This document shows, in pieces, positions 32,255-41,700 of a stretch of 47,277 nt of DNA; the stretch's first letter is position 1; the number at the start of each line of letters is the position of its first letter. The position numbers and the translations under genes were made by a program. The stretch comes from an uncultured Prevotellaceae bacterium (lineage in GTDB: Bacteria; Bacteroidota; Bacteroidia; Bacteroidales; Bacteroidaceae), in NCBI GenBank assembly GCA_946188345.1, contig CAMHUI010000018.1:1-47277 (forward strand), written 5' to 3'. The notes beneath the pieces were generated by a model that made no database searches, was not told the DNA's origin, and worked only from the letters and a program-made list of their open reading frames with translations.

Positions 32255-32740
32255 TTAGTCGTTCTCGGGTACGTTCACTTGATAGGGCGGCTGGTTGGGT
32301 GTCTTGAGCACTACGTTGTGGCTCTGCTCCAGTTTGCGGAGCACGTTGCTTTGTCTACATTCCTGGGTGAGTCGGCTGACGTTGGACAGCTGGCGGAATT
32401 TCATGTCCTGCAGCTCCTTCTGCAGCTTGTCTATCTTGATGAGGCGCTGCTGGCAGCTGTATCGGTTGCTGATGCTGATGATGACGAAGAAGACGATGAG
32501 CAGGATGAGCCATATCTGCTTTCTGAGTGCGGCGGCATTGAACATCTCGCCTGCGAGGATGTTGCTCAGGCGGAAGTTTCCCTGCAGGGCCGACTCGTCT
32601 TCTGTGGCTCGCTCGTTGAGTACGTCGCTCAGCGGGCGCTCTTGTTCCTTCTGTTCGGGAGCGGCCTCTTCGGGGGCGGGGGCAATCTCGATGGTGAGCT
32701 GCTCCTGGACTTGCTTCTGTTCTACGTTATTCGTTGACAT
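32255..32740 (-). CDS. ftsL: FtsL-like cell division protein
   Basis: This 161-residue bitopic protein matches FtsL by size, topology and position. A proline- and glutamate-rich cytoplasmic N-terminus (about 95 residues, longer than in E. coli) precedes a transmembrane helix (IWLILLIVFFVIISISNR) and a short periplasmic coiled coil (LIKIDKLQKELQDMKFRQL). FtsL forms the FtsQLB complex that activates FtsWI. Sequence conservation is weak, so context carries much of the call. It overlaps rsmH by 19 nt and precedes ftsI. Confidence 0.85.
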   Translation of the reverse strand: MSTNNVEQKQVQEQLTIEIAPAPEEAAPEQKEQERPLSDVLNERATEDESALQGNFRLSNILAGEMFNAAALRKQIWLILLIVFFVIISISNRYSCQQRLIKIDKLQKELQDMKFRQLSNVSRLTQECRQSNVLRKLEQSHNVVLKTPNQPPYQVNVPEND

Positions 32741-33651
32741 TTCTTTTCAGCTATTCTTAGTTTGGCGGAGCGGCTGCGGGGATTGCGTTCCTGCTCGTCG
32801 CGGTCGGGGGTGATGACTTTGTTGTTGACCAGCACGAAGGGCGACTCGATGCGGCCGTAGAAGTCCTGCTCAATGTGTCCGTCGGTGTTTCCGGCGCGCA
32901 TGATGTTCTTTACGATGCGGTCTTCGAGCGAGTGGTAGGTGATGACCGACAGCCTGCCTCCCTCGGCCAGCAGGCCGGTGGCGGCCACGAGCATCTCGCG
33001 CAGGGCGTCCATCTCGTGGTTCACCTCGATGCGCAGGGCCTGGAATAGTCGGGCCAGGTCTTTCTTCTCGCGTTCGCGGTGGAAGTAGGGTTCCACGACG
33101 TCCATCAGCTGCTGGGTGGTAGCGATGGGCTGCTGCTGCCGGCTCTTGCAGATGGTGGCAGCGATGCGGCGGGCCTGCTTCAGTTCTCCGTAGAGATAGA
33201 ATACGTCGGCCAGCTGCTGCTCGGTGTAGGTGGCGATGATGTCGGCAGCGGTCAGTCCGGCGCGCTTGTTCATCCGCATGTCCAGCGGGGCGTCGAAGCG
33301 GAAGGAGAAGCCGCGCTCGGCATCGTCGAAGTGATGGCTGGAGACGCCGAGGTCGGCCAGCAGACCGTCGATGTGCTCCACGCCGTAGTAGCGCATCCAG
33401 TTCTTCAGGTAGCGGAAGTTGCTTCTGACGAAGGTGAAGTTGCCGGCTGGCTGGCGGTCGTCAGCGGCAGGCTCAGCGTCGGCATCCTGGTCGAAGCTGT
33501 AGAGGTGGCCTTCGGCCGACAGACGCGAGAGGATTTCCCGCGAATGGCCTCCGCCACCGAAGGTGACATCAACATAAATGCCGTCGGGCCGAATGTTCAG
33601 CCCGTCGACACTCTCCTTGAGGAGAACTGGTATGTGGTATGTTTCCGTCAT
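32722..33651 (-). CDS. rsmH: 16S rRNA (cytosine-1402-N4)-methyltransferase RsmH
   Basis: RsmH (MraW) methylates N4 of C1402 in 16S rRNA. The 309-residue protein starts YHIPVLLKESVDGLNIRPDG, has the SAM-binding motif VDVTFGGGGHSREILSRL, DLGVSSHHFDDAERGFSFR, the family segment LDMRMN and the C-terminal ITYHSLEDRIVKN. All are standard. It starts 12 nt after the mraZ stop and overlaps ftsL by 19 nt. Confidence 0.98.
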   Translation of the reverse strand: MTETYHIPVLLKESVDGLNIRPDGIYVDVTFGGGGHSREILSRLSAEGHLYSFDQDADAEPAADDRQPAGNFTFVRSNFRYLKNWMRYYGVEHIDGLLADLGVSSHHFDDAERGFSFRFDAPLDMRMNKRAGLTAADIIATYTEQQLADVFYLYGELKQARRIAATICKSRQQQPIATTQQLMDVVEPYFHREREKKDLARLFQALRIEVNHEMDALREMLVAATGLLAEGGRLSVITYHSLEDRIVKNIMRAGNTDGHIEQDFYGRIESPFVLVNNKVITPDRDEQERNPRSRSAKLRIAEKKCQRIT

Positions 33652-33663
33652 CTCCGTTCTTAC

Positions 33664-34113
33664 CTATTCTTGTTCACTCATCACCTCTTCAATGGATGCC
33701 GAGAATTCCTCAGCCGAGAGCATGGCTTTCTGCTCTTCTTCGGGGTTCCATATCTCGATGGTGTCGCCGAGCCCTTTGAAGAGGATGCTCTGCTGGATGG
33801 CTGCTACCTCCAGATAGCGTTTTGGCAGCAGCAGACGGCCGTTGCCGTCGAGGGTGAGCATCTCGACGCCAGTCATGAACTGGCGGAGTATCTGGCGGTG
33901 GGCTGCACTCCATCGGTTCAGCCGGGCGTTCAGTGCGTCGAGCTGCTCGTTCCAGACGCTTTCGGGGTAGAGCACGAGGCAGCGCTGGTGGATGTCTTTG
34001 CGCATCACCAGCCGTTCCTCGCTGCCCACGGTCAGCTCCTTACGGAACACGGCCGGCAGGAAAACGCGCCCCTTGGCGTCGGTCTTAGCTTCTATGTTTC
34101 CAAAAAATCGCAT
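33664..34113 (-). CDS. mraZ: Transcriptional regulator MraZ
   Basis: MraZ is a ring-forming DNA-binding protein that represses the dcw operon. I place the start at 34113 (MRFFGNIEAKTDAKGRVFLP), giving 149 residues; the longer frame to 34185 would run through the operator and promoter. Two AbrB-like half-domains are visible, each with the DxxxR signature: DAKGRVFLP and DGNGRLLLP. It is the first gene of the cluster. Three GTGGR repeats at a 10-bp period lie directly upstream of its promoter, the layout expected of MraZ boxes. Confidence 0.97.
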   Translation of the reverse strand: MRFFGNIEAKTDAKGRVFLPAVFRKELTVGSEERLVMRKDIHQRCLVLYPESVWNEQLDALNARLNRWSAAHRQILRQFMTGVEMLTLDGNGRLLLPKRYLEVAAIQQSILFKGLGDTIEIWNPEEEQKAMLSAEEFSASIEEVMSEQE

Positions 34114-34142
34114 GCGTACATCTTTAAAAAATGAATTCTCTG

Positions 34143-34150
34143 CAAAGGTA
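34143..34150 (-). promoter_or_regulatory. -7 promoter element of the dcw operon (TACCTTTG)
   Basis: TACCTTTG on the minus strand predicts transcription from about 34136, 23 nt before the mraZ start. The -33 region is occupied by the GTGGR repeats instead of a TTTG. Confidence 0.65.
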
Positions 34151-34160
34151 AACATTTTTC

Positions 34161-34185
34161 CCCACTTTCCCCCACTTTTCTCCAC
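34161..34185 (-). promoter_or_regulatory. MraZ operator: three GTGGR repeats, 10-bp period
   Basis: On the minus strand GTGGA (34185-34181), GTGGG (34175-34171) and GTGGG (34165-34161) are spaced exactly 10 bp apart. Known MraZ boxes are direct TGGGN repeats with 5-nt spacers, so this is a good candidate for autoregulation. It overlaps the -33 region, where binding would block polymerase. Confidence 0.75.
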
Positions 34186-34269
34186 AAAATTTTCATTTTA
34201 ATTCAATTTTTTTTCGATTTTGCGCAAAAAGTGGCTTTTGTGCAAGAGAATCTGAAATGTTAATTTTTT

Positions 34270-34640
34270 GACAAAATCTTTACAAGTGCCTTCACGAGAA
34301 TACCGCTGCTCTGAAATATTTCCCTTTCGGTCGCAAAAACGGGCTGTTTTTTGAGCTTTCGGTCAACGTGCTAATTTTCAGGAACTTGCCTTTTGTCGGT
34401 CGGCAAAAAAGCCCCTTGGTGGGTATTGACTGAGGCGCAAAGTTGGACAAAAATGACCCATTTCATCGGACATTTGTACCAAAAGTCATCACGATTTGAT
34501 ACGATTCGTGCAGACTATAGGTACAAATCGTGCGGACTATTGGTACAAATCATGATGCGATTTGCCGCAAAAGTCAATCTGAAGGGCCGGCTAACCCTCA
34601 AAAAAGTCTTGTTTTTGTGCTTTTCTTTTTCTAGAACGCG
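34270..34640. repeat. Degenerate intergenic element, copy 2 (cf. 4535-4930)
   Basis: This gene-free stretch shares ordered motifs with the spacer at 4535-4930: TTTACAA..GTGCC, CTGAAA..CGGTCGCAAA, several GTACAAA/TACCAAAAGTC copies, TGATGCGATTT, and TTTTTCTAGAAC. Open frames across it have no coherent protein character. The flanking 34186-34269 and 34641-34800 are AT-rich with nothing else identifiable. Confidence 0.55.
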
Positions 34641-34807
34641 CAAAAATAAAGTGTTAAATTTTTGATTTTATTTTTACAAAACGGTCCGTTCTTCCGTTTT
34701 CCCATTTGTTGGGGATTGAGGTATGTCTGCCTGCGTATAAAAAGATGTTTTTCTTTTTCGGGACACTTTTTTTGACGAAAAATGTGTGTAATTTGAAAAA
34801 AAATCGT

Positions 34808-34815
34808 TAATTTTG
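34808..34815 (+). promoter_or_regulatory. -7 promoter element for the acyltransferase pair (TAATTTTG)
   Basis: TAATTTTG predicts transcription from about 34821, which rules out the TTG start at 34820 and supports the ATG at 34841. Confidence 0.55.
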
Positions 34816-34840
34816 CGCATTGTTATATGCTCACGGGAAA

Positions 34841-35683
34841 ATGAGTAGCGAGAAGAAGATTGAGAAGCTCATCGACATCGAGGCCATCCTCCGCCAGAAA
34901 CTGGACAGGAAGATGCGCTTTGTCCCGCGTTTCGTTGTGTCGTGGCTGAAGCACATCGCCCACGAAGACCTTGTCAACGAGTGTCTGACCGAGCACAAGG
35001 ACAAGCACGGTGTGGAATGGATTGACGGCTGTGTAGACTTCCTCGGCATGCAGCTCACCGTGAAAGGTCGCGAGAACCTGCCTGCGAAAGACGACGGAAA
35101 GCTCTATACCTTCGTCTCCAACCATCCCCTCGGCGGCATCGACGGTCTGGCCCTCGGCAGCATCATCGGCCACCAGTACGACGGCCAGTTCCGCTATCTG
35201 GTCAACGACCTGCTGCTCTTCCTGCCGGGCTTTGCCGACCTCAGCGTGGGCATCAACAAGAACGGAGCCCAGAGCCGCGACTTCCCGAAGCGCGTCGAGG
35301 CGGTATTCGAGAACCCCACCCACGTGCTGATGTTCCCTGCCGGGCTCTGCTCAAGGCGCATCAACGGGCGGATTCACGACATCCCCTGGAAGAAAACTTT
35401 CGTCAGCAAGAGCGTGCAGCATCAGCGCGACATCGTGCCCATACACTTCAGTGGCCAGAATTCTAACTTCTTCTACCGGCTGGCCAACGTGTGCAAGGCG
35501 CTCCACATCAAGTTCAACATCGCCATGCTCTTTCTCGTCGACGAGATGTATAAGAATATGAACAAACCCTTCACCATCACCATCGGCAAGCCCATCCCCT
35601 GGCAGACCTTCGACCGTTCGAAGTCGCCCGCCGAGTGGGCCGTGTGGGTGGAGGACCGCGTATATGATATGGCCAACACCTAA
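34841..35683 (+). CDS. glsA: PlsC-like O-acyltransferase, GlsA-type (glycine lipid biosynthesis)
   Basis: This 280-residue protein has the PlsC lysophosphatidate acyltransferase fold: FVSNHPLGGIDGLAL as the HxxxxD-like catalytic block (H95 and D101, one residue wider than the usual spacing) and MFPAGLCSRR in place of the FPEG motif. It is followed 24 nt later by a GNAT-type N-acyltransferase. In Bacteroides thetaiotaomicron such an adjacent pair, GlsA and GlsB, makes diacylated glycine lipids, GlsA adding the second O-linked acyl chain. I assign it on domain type and pairing. A general phospholipid acyltransferase is the alternative. Confidence 0.8.
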   Translation: MSSEKKIEKLIDIEAILRQKLDRKMRFVPRFVVSWLKHIAHEDLVNECLTEHKDKHGVEWIDGCVDFLGMQLTVKGRENLPAKDDGKLYTFVSNHPLGGIDGLALGSIIGHQYDGQFRYLVNDLLLFLPGFADLSVGINKNGAQSRDFPKRVEAVFENPTHVLMFPAGLCSRRINGRIHDIPWKKTFVSKSVQHQRDIVPIHFSGQNSNFFYRLANVCKALHIKFNIAMLFLVDEMYKNMNKPFTITIGKPIPWQTFDRSKSPAEWAVWVEDRVYDMANT

Positions 35684-35707
35684 CACTCATTACCTAACAA
35701 CAGAAAA

Positions 35708-36700
35708 ATGGAACAACCCATCATCGCTCCCATCGACAAAGCGCTCCTGAAAAGCGAGCTAACACCCGACAAGCTGTTGCGAATGACCAACAAGAGCAAC
35801 AACGAGGTCTATATTGTCACGGCCCACAATGCCCCCAACACCATGCGGGAGATTGGCCGCCTGCGCGAACAAGCCTTCCGTGCAGCCGGAGGAGGTACAG
35901 GGTTGGAATGTGACATCGACGAGTTCGATACCTGCGAAAACTGCTACAAGCAGCTCATCGTATGGAATCCCGAGGCCGAGGAAATCATCGGAGGCTACCG
36001 CTATCTCTACGGTACCGACTGGGAGATACTGCCCAACGGCCAGCCCCATCTGGCCACCAGCCACATGTTCCATTTCTCAGAGAAGTTCCTGCGCGAATAC
36101 ATGCCCTACACCGTAGAGCTCGGCCGCTCCTTCGTCTCGCTCGACTATCAGAACGTCCGCGCCAACACCAAGAGCATCTTCGCACTCGATAACCTGTGGG
36201 ACGGACTCGGGGCGCTGCCCGTCATCAACCCTGACGTGCGCTACTTCTTCGGAAAGGTAACCATGTATCCCTCCTACATCCGCCGCGGCAGAGACATGAT
36301 ACTCTACTTCCTCAACAAGCACTTCGGCGACAAGGAGGGTCTCGTCATACCCCTCAAGCCGCTGCAGATAGAAGAAGACCCCAAGGAGCTCGCCAAGCTC
36401 TTCTGCGAAGACGACTTCAAGGCCGACTACCGCATCCTCAACCGCGAGGTGCGCAACCTCGGCTACAACATCCCGCCCCTCGTCAACGCATACATGAGCC
36501 TCTCACCCACCATGAAACTCTTCGGAACAGCTATCAACTATGGCTTCGGCGACGTCGAGGAGACCGGCATCCTCATCGCCATGGACGAGATACTCGAAGA
36601 GAAGCGCGTGCGCCATATCGACTCCTTCATCAAGGAGCACCCAGAAGCCCTGCAGATAACCTCCGGCGCAAACAAAGTCATCACCCTCGACCACAAATAA
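35708..36700 (+). CDS. glsB: GNAT-family N-acyltransferase, GlsB-type (glycine lipid biosynthesis)
   Basis: This 330-residue soluble protein belongs to the hemolysin-like/OlsB-type N-acyltransferases, which attach 3-hydroxy fatty acids to an amino acid. Typical segments are REIGRLREQAFRAAGGGTG, CYKQLIVWNPEAEEIIGGYRY and the following acceptor region VELGRSFVSLDYQN. In Bacteroides, GlsB acylates glycine to make the monoacyl glycine lipid. Its partner acyltransferase is immediately upstream, in the same operon. The amino-acid substrate (glycine or ornithine) cannot be read from sequence. Confidence 0.83.
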   Translation: MEQPIIAPIDKALLKSELTPDKLLRMTNKSNNEVYIVTAHNAPNTMREIGRLREQAFRAAGGGTGLECDIDEFDTCENCYKQLIVWNPEAEEIIGGYRYLYGTDWEILPNGQPHLATSHMFHFSEKFLREYMPYTVELGRSFVSLDYQNVRANTKSIFALDNLWDGLGALPVINPDVRYFFGKVTMYPSYIRRGRDMILYFLNKHFGDKEGLVIPLKPLQIEEDPKELAKLFCEDDFKADYRILNREVRNLGYNIPPLVNAYMSLSPTMKLFGTAINYGFGDVEETGILIAMDEILEEKRVRHIDSFIKEHPEALQITSGANKVITLDHK

Positions 36701-36724
36701 AGTGAAGTGTGAAAAGTCCGTCAG

Positions 36725-36732
36725 TACGTTTG
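36725..36732 (+). promoter_or_regulatory. Possible -7 element for the GH2 gene (TACGTTTG)
   Basis: TACGTTTG fits TAnnTTTG and would give a leader of about 92 nt before the ATG at 36831. No -33 TTTG is present. Confidence 0.35.
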
Positions 36733-36830
36733 CCGTTCAATGACGTCTGATAGTCTGTGCTATACTGCCCCCCTCACCCTCAGCAAAAGGAAAAATCCTT
36801 AAAATATAACCATAAAAAACTTTTAAAGAA

Positions 36831-38660
36831 ATGAAAATCAGAACAATTCTCACCGCCCTCGCCCTCTTCATGGGCCTTGGCACCACCATGGCGCAGCCGC
36901 GCGCCGAGTATCCACGTCCACAGTTCGAGCGCACCGACTGGGTCAACCTTAACGGAACATGGACCTATGCCTTCGACTTCGGCCGCACCGGCGAAGCACG
37001 CAACTACGCCACCAGCAAAGGATTCGACGGAAAAATCACCGTTCCCTTCTGCCCGGAGAGCTCCCTCTCAGGCGTGCAGTACGTCGACTTCATCAACTCC
37101 ATCTGGTATCAGCGCACCCTCAACATCCCCGCTGCATGGGAAGGAAAGAAAATCTTCCTGAACTTCGGAGCCGTAGACTATGAGGCCACCATCTACATCG
37201 ATGGCAAAGCCGTACAGACCCACTACGGTGCAGGCTCATCTTTCGCTGTCGACCTCACCAAAGTCGTGAAGCCCGGACAGAGCCACAACCTCGTTATCCG
37301 CGTCAACGACGACCTGCGCGGCGGAAAGCAGCCAGGCGGAAAGCAGTGCACAAGCTACTACTCAGCAGGCTGCTCCTACACACGCGTCACAGGCATCTGG
37401 CAGACCGTATGGATGGAAGCCGTCGACCGTGAAGGACTCAAGAGCGTCTATGCAGTGCCCGACATCGACCAGAAGCAGCTCGTCGTAACACCGCAGTTCT
37501 ACACCGAGTCGAACACCAACAAGCTCATCGTCACCGTCCTCGACGGCAAGAAGGTCGTTGCCACCAAGACCGTCCCAGCCACCAACAACAGCATCGTCGT
37601 CCTCCCCTTCAAGACCATGAAACTCTGGACACCCGAAGAGCCCAACCTCTACGACGTCACCTATAAGGTAGTAGCACAAGACGGCAAAGTCATCGACGAA
37701 GTCAAGTCCTACGCCGGCATGCGCAAGATTCACTGCGCCAACGGCTACTTCTACCTGAACAACGTGCCCTACTACCAGCGCCTCGTACTCGACCAGGGCT
37801 ACTATCCCGACGGCATCTGGACAGCACCCTCCGACGAAGCCCTCAAGCACGACATCGAGATGTCGAAGGCCGTAGGCTTCAACGGCGCACGCCTCCACCA
37901 GAAGAACTTCGAAGAGCGCTACTTCTATTGGGCTGACAAACTCGGATACATCACCTGGGCAGAATTCGCCTCATGGGGACTCAACGTCAACGACGAGCTG
38001 GCCGCCCGCAACACCCTCGGAGAGTGGGCTGAACTCGTAGAGCGCGACCGCAACCATCCCAGCATCGTCACTTGGACACCGTTCAACGAGACCTGGGGCG
38101 CACGCGACACTGGTGCCTATCCCCGCATGATGCGCGACCTCTATAACATCACCAAGGCCATGGACCCCAGCCGTCCCGTCAACGACGCATCAGGCGACAG
38201 CCACGTCCTCACCGACATCTGGAGCGTACACAACTATCGTCGCGGCGACGACCTCTTCAATTCCCTCAAGATTGAAGAAGGCAAGGAGCCCTATCGCAAC
38301 ATCAACATCAACGATCGCGGCAAGCAGAACTTCGCACGCTTCGACGGACAGCCCTACATGGTCGACGAGTTCGGCGGACTGCCCTGGATTAAGGAAGCCG
38401 ACCGCGGCTCATCATGGGGATACGGCGGTAACATCGACACCGAAGAAGACTTCTTCAACATCCTCCGCGGAGAAATCGAAGCCCTCAAGGCATCCAAGCA
38501 CGTCGTAGGATTCTGCTACACACAGATTACCGACGTAGAGCAGGAGAAGAACGGCGTCTACTACTACGACCGCACACCGAAGTTCGACACCGAGAAGTGG
38601 CGCGAAATTTTCATGCTCATCCCATCGGTCATCGAAGACCCCGTAGAAATCAAGTACTAA
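36831..38660 (+). CDS. Secreted glycoside hydrolase family 2 enzyme
   Basis: This 609-residue exoenzyme begins with a signal peptide (MKIRTILTALALFMGLGTTMA, cleavage after AMA-like TMA/QP). The GH2 sugar-binding jelly roll (about 25-200, with YSAGCSYTRVTGIWQTVW), the Ig-like domain (about 200-298) and the TIM barrel follow. Catalytic acid/base E420 lies in FNETWG and nucleophile E513 in YMVDEFGG. Size and motifs fit beta-galactosidase, beta-glucuronidase or beta-mannosidase-type enzymes; specificity is not evident. It lacks the C-terminal tail seen on the other exoenzymes here and is convergent with a larger GH2 gene. Confidence 0.93.
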   Translation: MKIRTILTALALFMGLGTTMAQPRAEYPRPQFERTDWVNLNGTWTYAFDFGRTGEARNYATSKGFDGKITVPFCPESSLSGVQYVDFINSIWYQRTLNIPAAWEGKKIFLNFGAVDYEATIYIDGKAVQTHYGAGSSFAVDLTKVVKPGQSHNLVIRVNDDLRGGKQPGGKQCTSYYSAGCSYTRVTGIWQTVWMEAVDREGLKSVYAVPDIDQKQLVVTPQFYTESNTNKLIVTVLDGKKVVATKTVPATNNSIVVLPFKTMKLWTPEEPNLYDVTYKVVAQDGKVIDEVKSYAGMRKIHCANGYFYLNNVPYYQRLVLDQGYYPDGIWTAPSDEALKHDIEMSKAVGFNGARLHQKNFEERYFYWADKLGYITWAEFASWGLNVNDELAARNTLGEWAELVERDRNHPSIVTWTPFNETWGARDTGAYPRMMRDLYNITKAMDPSRPVNDASGDSHVLTDIWSVHNYRRGDDLFNSLKIEEGKEPYRNININDRGKQNFARFDGQPYMVDEFGGLPWIKEADRGSSWGYGGNIDTEEDFFNILRGEIEALKASKHVVGFCYTQITDVEQEKNGVYYYDRTPKFDTEKWREIFMLIPSVIEDPVEIKY

Positions 38661-38710
38661 GCCATCAGGTACAAAGCCTCCAGCCCAATCGGGCACAAGG
38701 CTAATAAACA

Positions 38711-38758
38711 ACTGCGTCTGCCAAAACAGTATCAACTGTCTGGCAGACGCAGTCTTTT
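38711..38758. terminator. Rho-independent terminator between the two GH2 genes
   Basis: ACTGCGTCTGCCA (38711-38723) pairs perfectly with TGGCAGACGCAGT (38741-38753), with an inner ACAGT/ACTGT stem, followed by CTTTT on the plus strand. It may also serve the convergent minus-strand gene. Confidence 0.9.
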
Positions 38759-38782
38759 AGTGCGCCCATTCCTGGCTTTTCG

Positions 38783-41700
38783 TCAACGGTCACTGACGAT
38801 GATTTTGAAACCATCGGTGATGTAGATGCCTTTGCTCAGGTGGTCACTGTCTATGCGGCGGCCCTGCAGATCGAAGTACGCTGCGGGAGTGTCTGCCGGT
38901 TGCTTATCGGCAATAGACTCCAGATCCGTTGACGGGTTTTCAAGTATGAAGAGGGCTCCGGATGACTTGTCGGCATAGACATAAGACCCGATGTTGCGGC
39001 TGTCGAAGTTCATGTATTTGAAGGTCTGCCATGGAGCCCGCAACTTATAGACACCGTCTCCCTGTGGTTCAAGGGCTATCCATCCATTCTTGTCGTTGGT
39101 ATTGGTCAGTGTCCGTCCGACGATGCGCCAGTTTCCGTCGCCCTGTCCCATGTAGACACCATTGACGCGAGCCTTATAGAACGAAGTGAAGCCACTGACC
39201 TTGGTGAAGCGGAAGAGATAGGTGGCATCGGCGTTGCTTGCCGGACGCCCCAGACTGAAGTCGCCCTCATGGCTGCTGCCCGTGTCAATCTGGTGGTGCA
39301 GGTAGAGTCCCGACTGCTTCTCCTTCAGCATGTAGCTGGTGCGTAAGTCGATTTCGAGGTAAGGAACTTCTCCGGCTTCCACTTCTTCATCGGCTTCGAT
39401 GCCCAGCTCTGCCACAGAAGCATAGTCTTGATTGTCGACGACACGATAGACGACGAACCTCATGTATCGGGCCTCAGGTTTCGATGCGATGTTGACGGTC
39501 TGTGGACTCGCCGTGTTCTGCAGCGTTCCGCTGGCAGCAGGGGCACCGAAGACTTTCGGGCTGTTGCTGAAGAACACCTCGTAGTCGAGCACCCGACCGT
39601 TGCTGCTGCCGTCACCCCTTCCCTGATAGATAAAGGAAGCGATGCGGTAGGTCTTAGCCATATCAACGACAATCTCGTGCGGGCAGGTCGGCTTTGATGG
39701 AGAATACTGTGTGTGCCAGAAAGTGGAAGGATTGTCGTCGATGGCATATTCCACCCGTTCGTTGCCTCCCTGCTGGCTGTCGTAAGAGACGACCTTCCAC
39801 AGCGACTTGTCGACATACAACGGAATTCTCTGTTCACTGACAATGCTCTTCTGCAGGCCCTCCTTCTTGCAGTAGGTGCGCAACAGTCCGCCCTGGCTCA
39901 AGTCGAGCGGCTCGGAATAGGTTTGCTCAGGTCCGCCGTCTATACTATAATATATAGTAGCATCGGGTGTCTTGGTCGCAAGTCTCACCATGCCCTTTCC
40001 TTCGCGCAGGATGTCAACGGGCAGGCATACGGGACTGCCAACCCGTGCTTTGGCTGCCAGCTCTCGGTCGTCGGCATAGCCGTCGAGGGGAAGTATCAGG
40101 AAAGAGAATGTCGTGGGCTGCGCTTTCAGTTCGTACTGGTCGAGGACATCAGGTCCACAGCTGGCATTGCCCAAGGCTCGCATGGCAGCATCGAGACATA
40201 CCACAGTGGTATTGGTCATCACCATTTCGTGCGGATGTTTCGTGCGGCTGCTGCGGTTGGTATAGTTGCTTTCTGCCTTCCAGTGGGCTGTCGAGGCGGC
40301 CATCTGTCCCGGGGCCACCAAGAGCAGGCCCTTGCGGTTGTCATCGTGGAGGGCCATCCAGCGCACCTCCTCCTTATTGCCCATCTCCTGCGGCATGACG
40401 AACCTATCCATCTGGTCGCTGACGGTGCTGTGGTAGAGTCCTACGTGGGCCGACTCCTTGCGGTCGGCATAGCTGTCCCACGGTCCGCGTCCGAGCCAAA
40501 CCATCTGCTCAAACACTTTCGGCATCTCCATCCGGAACCCAATACGAGGCAGTATGGCACCTGTCTGAGCCGGTGTGATGACGGCGTTAACGGTTATGGC
40601 GCCGTCGCTCATCACGACAAACTGCATCTGTGTGGTGAAGGCTGTTGGTGCATTTCCTTTGTAGGTGCTGGTGGCGGTCAGTATGACGGAAGCCCCGTCG
40701 TCAGCCTCTTCCACGGTCCATGTGCCGGTGGTGAGCGTCAGCGACCGCAGCCGCATGTCGTCCCAGGCTGCCGTCTGTCCTTTGTCGTTATCGGTAGGCA
40801 GCCGGAAGGCGTTGAACTTCAATGGCTGCATCACAAGGGCCTGTCCGTCGAAGAGATATCTTGACAGAGTGCCTTGAGAGAACGTGGCCTCGAAGCGACG
40901 GCCCTTGACGGTGACAGTTTTGCCGTTTTGCGAGACGGCCAGCGGTTCCGTTTCGGTATTGACATATTCGGTCTTCTGCTGTTGAAGGAAGGGATATTGT
41001 TCGTTGGCCACTTCATAGCCGGCTTCAGCCCAGAGGGTAGCCTCTCGCTGTCTGGCCCTGAAGCGGATGAACCATTCAGAAGCGTCGGTTTTGTCGCGTG
41101 CCGTTATCGGTGCCGACAGGTCTACCTCCATACTGTCGCCTGGAGCCAGGCTCACGCCCTCGATGGTGCCGCTGTTGCGCACGATGCCATCACCCAGAAT
41201 CTCCCATGTCACGTCAAGGAAGTCAAGTTGTCGTTGTGCCAGTTTGCTGACAAGGGTGTAGTGGCCAGTCTTTCCTTTCACCTCATGGAAGTCGAGTGGC
41301 TGGTAAATCTTCTTGACGTTCAGGGCCTTGGCAGAAAAGGTCAGGTCGGGGAAGACGACGCCGTTGCAGCAGAAGTTTCCGTCGTTGGGCCGGTCGCCGA
41401 AGTCGCCGCCGTAAGCCCAGTAGGTCTCTGATGTCGACCCGCCGACCGGCATCTTCAGCCCCTGGTCCTTCCAGTCCCAGATAAACTCACCGGCCAGTGC
41501 GGGGTATTTCTCATAGAGGTTGAAGTATTCGCGCTGGTTGCCCATGGCATTACCCATGGCATGAGTGTTCTCGCACTGCACATGAGGACGCGGTTTCTGT
41601 CCGCTGCGGTATTGGCTCAGCCGTTCTTCACCTGTAGACCGGATGCTGTTATACGAAGCATACATCGTACTTGTCACGTCGCTCCAGGTGCTGTTGCCCT

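Noticed and set aside
34393..34665. Plus-strand ORF of 90 codons upstream of the acyltransferase genes
   Set aside because: It is made of the degenerate intergenic repeat; its codons reflect repeat units, and no ribosome-binding site is present.
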